A stretch of DNA of 12,448 nucleotides, taken from the NCBI GenBank assembly GCA_049318845.1, contig JBMOFH010000097.1, positions 1-12,448 on the forward strand. The letters are read 5' to 3'. The translations under genes were made by a program, and so were the position numbers. The notes beneath the pieces are model-generated. The model did not search any database and was not told the DNA's origin. It saw nothing but the letters and a program-made list of their open reading frames with translations. The DNA is from CAIOZW01 sp049318845 (GTDB lineage Bacteria > Acidobacteriota > Blastocatellia > RBC074). The number at the start of each line of letters is the position of its first letter. The first letter of the stretch is position 1. This document shows, piece by piece, positions 9,303 to 12,448 of this stretch.

Positions 9303-9326
9303 GGGGCCAGACCAGGGGCCAGACTA
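9303..9326. repeat. 12-base direct repeat in the pyk leader
   Basis: Two adjacent copies, ggggccagacca (9303-9314) and ggggccagacta (9315-9326), differ at one base, with a partial gccagag just before them (9294-9300). They sit within 40 bases of the pyk start codon, inside its likely 5' untranslated region on the minus strand. The role is unknown; the unit length matches the other short repeats of this window. Confidence 0.75.
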
Positions 9327-9353
9327 TAAGTGAGACGATAAGGATATTTCCAA
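9323..9353 (-). promoter_or_regulatory. Weak candidate promoter for pyk
   Basis: On the minus strand TTGGAA (9353-9348) and TATAGT (9328-9323) resemble -35 and -10 elements. The -10 matches five of six consensus bases, but the spacer is 19 bases, longer than usual. The start of transcription would fall within the 12-base repeat. It is the best candidate in the 166-base gap but remains tentative. Confidence 0.28.
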
Positions 9354-9453
9354 CCGACGCCAGTTTCCAGCCACCCGCCAATCACTTTTCTGATACCCGT
9401 CAACGGATTAGCTTCAAAAAAGGCGGTGGCGGATAAGGCGCGAGCCCTGGCTG

Positions 9454-10101
9454 TCACCTGCCGGTTCGGGCTGGTACTTTTCTGGCGCTGGCCGGTGCGA
9501 CGGTCGACTTGATGTTTGCCAATTGAGCCTCGATGGCCGCCCGTAGCTCTCGTTCATTGCTCTCGTTCCAGCCAATCAGCCGCTTCACCATCCGTCCATC
9601 GGTACCGAAGAGAACCATCTGTGGAACGGCGTGGTTACGGGGATCAAGGAAGTAAGCGATGACCTCCGCCGTCAGAAAGCCGACCGGATAGCCGATCTTT
9701 GTCGCGGCGATAAAAGCGTTCACATCGACCGCCCGATCCGCATTGTCCGTCGCCAGGGCGAGAACCGTGAACCCGCGCTGCCGATACTGGTTGTAAATTC
9801 CAGCCAGGTGTGGTGCGTGATCGATGCAATGCGGACATTTTGACGAAAAGACATCAAGCAGGACAACCTTGCCGTGAAGGCTCGAGAGCTTTATCGTCTC
9901 TCCATCCTTCAACACCGCACCGGGAACCGTCTGGATCATCCGAATAGAAATGTCCGGGGTATCCCCCTCTCCCTTTTTATCCGGTAACGTGGGAACCGAT
10001 TGCGCCCCCGCCAGCGACGTCATGAACGAAGCCAGAGCCAACGCCAGGATAACGAATGAGGCCTGGCGGCGGAATCGTGAGTCGAGAGAAAAATTTGCCA
10101 T
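9454..10101 (-). CDS. Exported TlpA/ResA-type thioredoxin-fold protein
   Basis: A 215-residue exported thioredoxin-like protein. A signal peptide (RFRR, then ASFVILALALASF, likely cut near AGA|QSV at 33) is followed by a linker and an AhpC/TSA-Redoxin-type fold. The active site is CPHC (Cys89, Cys92) after GKVVLLDVF, and VPQMVLFG supplies the cis-proline region. The residues before CPHC read SSK instead of the common WATW of TlpA/ResA, so redox properties may differ. Such proteins reduce or isomerise thiols in the periplasm, for example in cytochrome c or envelope protein maturation; the target is unknown. ATG 10101 is chosen because AGGAG stands 11 bases upstream; an upstream ATG at 10134 lacks one. 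It lies 54 bases after the related lipoprotein gene, probably in one operon. Confidence 0.85.
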   Translation of the reverse strand: MANFSLDSRFRRQASFVILALALASFMTSLAGAQSVPTLPDKKGEGDTPDISIRMIQTVPGAVLKDGETIKLSSLHGKVVLLDVFSSKCPHCIDHAPHLAGIYNQYRQRGFTVLALATDNADRAVDVNAFIAATKIGYPVGFLTAEVIAYFLDPRNHAVPQMVLFGTDGRMVKRLIGWNESNERELRAAIEAQLANIKSTVAPASARKVPARTGR

Positions 10102-10155
10102 GCTTTGTGCTGCTCCTCGCTTTGAGATCGCCATCTTTTCAACGGCGTGATGCGC

Positions 10156-10845
10156 TCAATTGGTCGCCAGTTCCCGTTTGACGACCTCTTCAAGGTGGTC
10201 AATTCCATGCTGAGGACTGTCACCAATCAGATGCTCAACGACTTTTCCCTGCCGGGAGATGATGAATAACTGCGGAATTGGCGGGGCTCCGGTCTCGTCT
10301 TCGGTTCCGAAAAGAAAGGAACGAGAGAGCCAGTTGCCGGCATAGCCGATCGTGTAGTTTATACCGACACGCCGGATGAACTCTTCGACCTTCGGCTGAT
10401 CGGACTTCTCATCAGATGTCAGACCGATCACCTCGAGTCCACGATCGCGGTGCCTTCGGCTCAACTCGGCCAATTGTGGCGCCTGCTTGACGCAGGGCGG
10501 GCAATAGGTTGCCCAGAAGTCGACGACCAGCACCTTTCCCTGGTAGTCGCGCAGATTGAACCGCGACCCGTCAAGCCGCGTGATCGGAACATCGAACGAC
10601 GCGACGATCGCTTTTTCGTTGGTAATCAATCCGCCATCGGCAAGTTTCGCTGAACGACTCGCCGCGCCGCCGGCCAGCGGAACCGGAGATGGCGCCATAT
10701 CGCAGGCCATCGAACAGAGAGCGAGAGTCAAAAGCAGTCCCCCAACGACCATCCCTGAACCTGAAAATACTCTTCGCGACTCGCGATCCGGTCGGGCCGA
10801 TCTCAATCGACGATAATTCTCATCACTGGATTTCGACTGACTCAT
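10156..10845 (-). CDS. TlpA/ResA-type thioredoxin-fold lipoprotein
   Basis: A 229-residue thioredoxin-like protein with active site CPPC (Cys115, Cys118) in the context VLVVDFWATYCPPC, the classic TlpA/ResA signature. A PPIPQLFI cis-proline segment lies near the C-terminus. The N-terminus has about 30 polar, basic residues, then a hydrophobic run (MVVGGLLLTLAL) ending CSMAC, a lipobox-like site making Cys48 the probable lipidated residue. The next residue is Asp, which in E. coli retains lipoproteins in the inner membrane; whether the rule holds here is unknown. A simple membrane anchor is the alternative. It likely reduces periplasmic disulfides. ATG 10845 is preceded by AGGAG at about 14 bases. 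It is paired with a second thioredoxin-fold gene downstream. Confidence 0.87.
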   Translation of the reverse strand: MSQSKSSDENYRRLRSARPDRESRRVFSGSGMVVGGLLLTLALCSMACDMAPSPVPLAGGAASRSAKLADGGLITNEKAIVASFDVPITRLDGSRFNLRDYQGKVLVVDFWATYCPPCVKQAPQLAELSRRHRDRGLEVIGLTSDEKSDQPKVEEFIRRVGINYTIGYAGNWLSRSFLFGTEDETGAPPIPQLFIISRQGKVVEHLIGDSPQHGIDHLEEVVKRELATN

Positions 10846-10877
10846 AAACTATCTCTCTCCTGCTATTCTATTCCCCG

Positions 10878-11021
10878 CCCTGTCTCCTGCCATATCTCAG
10901 GATGACTCCTCAGACGAATCGCCGGCCCTGTCTCCTGCCATATCTCAGGATGACTCCTCAGACGAGTCGCCTGCCCTGTCTCCTGCCATATCTCAGGATG
11001 ACTCCTCAGACGAATCGATCG
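10878..11021. repeat. Three 48-base tandem repeats overlapping the yacG 3' end
   Basis: Three head-to-tail copies with a 48-base period occupy 10878-10925, 10926-10973 and 10974-11021. They are identical over the first 38 bases and differ only near the end (gaatcgccgg, gagtcgcctg, gaatcgatcg). The third copy contains the last nine codons and TGA of yacG, so each unit carries that same stop (10897, 10945, 10993 on the plus strand). On the minus strand the unit includes gtcatcctgag-like sequence, similar in look to intergenic repeats seen in several bacterial phyla, an impression only. No spacers are present. Confidence 0.92.
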
Positions 11022-11175
11022 ACGAGTCCTCAAGCATCTCCGGAAGAGCAATCCGATAGTCTTCGGATACCCATCTCCCCAGATCGATAAGGCGGCAGCG
11101 CTCTGAACAGAACGGCCTGGTCGGATTGTCTTCCCAAATGATCTCTTTACCGCAAAATGGACATTTTCGTTTCAT
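10993..11175 (-). CDS. yacG: YacG-family zinc-binding protein
   Basis: A 60-residue protein of the YacG (DUF329) family. In E. coli YacG binds one zinc and inhibits DNA gyrase through GyrB. The zinc ligands are Cys5, Cys8, Cys23 and Cys27 (CPFC, then CSERC), and the family core RPFCSERCRLIDLGRWVSEDYRI is intact (given here only as a landmark around residues 20-42). After it comes an acidic Ser/Glu/Asp tail (residues 47-60), part of which is encoded by the 48-base repeat. The start is ATG 11175, which begins exactly at the usual family N-terminus; an upstream TTG at 11196 would add seven residues and is less likely. No obvious Shine-Dalgarno is present. It is 120 bases from the nitrilase-like gene. 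Confidence 0.88.
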   Translation of the reverse strand: MKRKCPFCGKEIIWEDNPTRPFCSERCRLIDLGRWVSEDYRIALPEMLEDSSIDSSEESS

Positions 11176-11295
11176 ACCACTGTCAGAATAACGCAAAGCT
11201 CAATAAACGAAAAGGACGTCGAAGAAACTGAGAAATCGACCTCTCAAATCCCGCGACGCCCAAAGTTTTAAATCCATCCTGAATATCGGAATCCG

Positions 11296-12448
11296 CTACG
11301 GCTCGATCGTCTCGAACTGGATCATCCTTGGTGATCGAGATGCGGGAAGTGACGATGGCCGAGACGGAGAGATGACTCGCAACGCTGTGCCATCGGTACC
11401 TGACGGCAGAAGCATCGCTCGCTCCTCACGATCAGTGCCACCCACTTCATGCACATAGAGTGGGGTCTGAAAATTTTCGGGCCGTTTCTCAACCACCTCG
11501 TGCCCGGCCGCCTCCTGTTCAACTGGCTTATGCTCAACGGCCTTGCTGGCGACGACCTCGTGGGACGAGGACATCCCCTCCTGCCTGACCTGAAAATGGA
11601 AAAGGTCCGGACGAGCCAACTGGCCCGGATCGCCAAGGGCAAGGCTCTCTTCACGAATCCGCTCAAGGTTGATCCGCGCCAGCAGGATGACTTCGGATCC
11701 GAAGGTCGGTCCGGCAACATACTGCCCATCAGGACCGATCACTCCACTCCCACCGTCAAGCAGGTACTCCTGCCCCTCCTGCCCGGGAGCGAGCTCGAGT
11801 TCACTCGGAAGATCCGTCATCCGCATTATTCCTCCGGCAGCGATTACGAAACAACGACCCTCCATCGCGTAATGACGACAGGCTATCTGATTCATCTCTC
11901 TGACTGAGGGCCAGAGCGCAACGTGAATCTCCTCCCCGCCAAGGTGGAGCGTCTGCCTTACCAGCGGCATCCAGTGCTCGGAACAGATCGAACTTCCAAT
12001 CCGCCCAACCGGGGTATCGACCAGGCGCAATCCCGTCCCATCACCCGCTGACCAGATCAGCTTCTCATTGAAGGTCGGTGAGAGCTGACGATGATGATTG
12101 ATCAACGCTCCATCCGGTCCGAAGGTGAGGACTGAATTGTAGAGAGTGCCACGCCCGGCCCCACCACCGACACGCTCCTGAACCCCCATGACCAGCGTCA
12201 ACTCATGCCGGCGTGCCGCCTCGCCAAGCACCTCAGTAATTCGGCCGGGAACAAGAACGCTGTTCTCCTGAAGCCTGGCGTAGAGCCGCTTCATTGGCGG
12301 ATGCCCGGCAACCGAGACATCGCGGCAGACATCGAGCCAGGCAGGATAGCCGGGCAGCCAGAGCTCCGGAAAGACTACGAGCTGGGCGCGCCGTCGCGCC
12401 GCCTCCCCGATCAGGTCGAGCGCCCGCGCCAGACTCTGCTCGAGGTTC
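11296..12448 (-). CDS. Nitrilase-superfamily protein, 5' end outside window
   Basis: A carbon-nitrogen hydrolase of the nitrilase branch; 383 residues are visible and about 20 N-terminal ones lie past the right edge. The catalytic Glu is present in VVFPELWLPGYPAW (residue 28 of the visible part, 12366-12364), and the catalytic Cys in SSICSEHWMP (residue 155, 11985-11983). The residue where nitrilases carry their catalytic Lys (RK-x-x-PT) is Gln121 in HHRQLSPTFNEKL, codon 12087-12085; spacing to the Cys is 34 as in known nitrilases. A substrate such as a nitrile or amide is expected for the family, but the missing Lys makes activity doubtful. A 92-residue tail (292-383) with Val/Glu/His-rich, partly repeated HEVV segments follows the hydrolase domain. 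The ATG at 12294 is internal, since the frame is coding up to the edge. Confidence 0.85.
   Translation of the reverse strand, partial: NLEQSLARALDLIGEAARRRAQLVVFPELWLPGYPAWLDVCRDVSVAGHPPMKRLYARLQENSVLVPGRITEVLGEAARRHELTLVMGVQERVGGGAGRGTLYNSVLTFGPDGALINHHRQLSPTFNEKLIWSAGDGTGLRLVDTPVGRIGSSICSEHWMPLVRQTLHLGGEEIHVALWPSVREMNQIACRHYAMEGRCFVIAAGGIMRMTDLPSELELAPGQEGQEYLLDGGSGVIGPDGQYVAGPTFGSEVILLARINLERIREESLALGDPGQLARPDLFHFQVRQEGMSSSHEVVASKAVEHKPVEQEAAGHEVVEKRPENFQTPLYVHEVGGTDREERAMLLPSGTDGTALRVISPSRPSSLPASRSPRMIQFETIEP

Noticed and set aside
9416..9450. Intrinsic terminator after the exported thioredoxin-like gene
   Set aside because: The minus strand has a run of six T (9421-9416) after a GC-rich stretch, but no complementary stem of useful length precedes it.
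10878..11021. CRISPR array
   Set aside because: The copies are contiguous with no variable spacers, and one overlaps the end of yacG, so this is a simple tandem repeat.
10863..11090. Repeat-encoded small proteins on either strand across the 48-base array
   Set aside because: Frames stay open only because 48 is a multiple of three; there is no start signal, and one of them runs antisense through yacG.
11296..12294. Nitrilase gene starting at the ATG at 12294
   Set aside because: The same frame continues upstream with the conserved FPELWLPGYP segment holding the catalytic Glu, so that ATG is internal and the gene is cut by the window edge.

Overview
The window looks like chromosomal DNA of a Gram-negative bacterium, most likely an Acidobacteriota member. 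The support is a GWxTD-domain exported protein, an outer-membrane-type lipoprotein next to LolA, moderately GC-rich coding sequence, and genes that often start without a clear Shine-Dalgarno. No phage, transposase, rRNA, tRNA or CRISPR array is visible. The phylum is an inference from gene content.

Layout. (1) 41-1747, minus: an exported GWxTD-domain protein. (2) 1748-2339: a 592-base divergent intergenic region with two short tandem-repeat patches, a TTGACA-type promoter candidate, a perfect AT-rich 8+8 inverted repeat and one doubtful 30-codon ORF. (3) 2340-7618, plus: an apparent operon of six genes plus a micro-ORF. In order: LolB/DUF4292-like lipoprotein, FtsX/MacB-type permease, a (Gly-Ala-Trp)6 micro-ORF, LolD-type ATPase, a small single-TM protein of unknown function, LolA, and a radical SAM protein with a cysteine-rich C-terminal cluster. 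(4) 7619-7844: a convergent intergenic region with a long imperfect hairpin. (5) 7845-12448, minus: pyruvate kinase, two TlpA/ResA-type thioredoxin-fold proteins (one exported, one a predicted lipoprotein), a YacG zinc protein, and a nitrilase-superfamily gene running off the right edge.

How the genes may work together. The plus-strand cluster holds nearly all the roles of a lipoprotein-sorting (Lol) machine in one operon: an ABC ATPase, a single FtsX permease that would act as a homodimer in place of LolC/LolE, a periplasmic LolA chaperone and a LolB-like lipoprotein receptor. It adds an unexplained one-TM protein and a radical SAM enzyme. I consider this the most interesting system here: a self-contained Lol-like route, possibly coupled to a radical SAM modification step. 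The minus-strand genes at right are ordinary central-metabolism and envelope redox genes. The nitrilase stands out because its catalytic Lys position reads Gln and it carries a 92-residue tail.

A recurring theme is short tandem repeats between genes, with unit lengths of about 9, 11, 11-12, 12 and 48 bases. The 9-base array sits between permease and ATPase, keeps an open frame, and is a strong G-quadruplex candidate. The 48-base array has captured the 3' end and stop codon of yacG.
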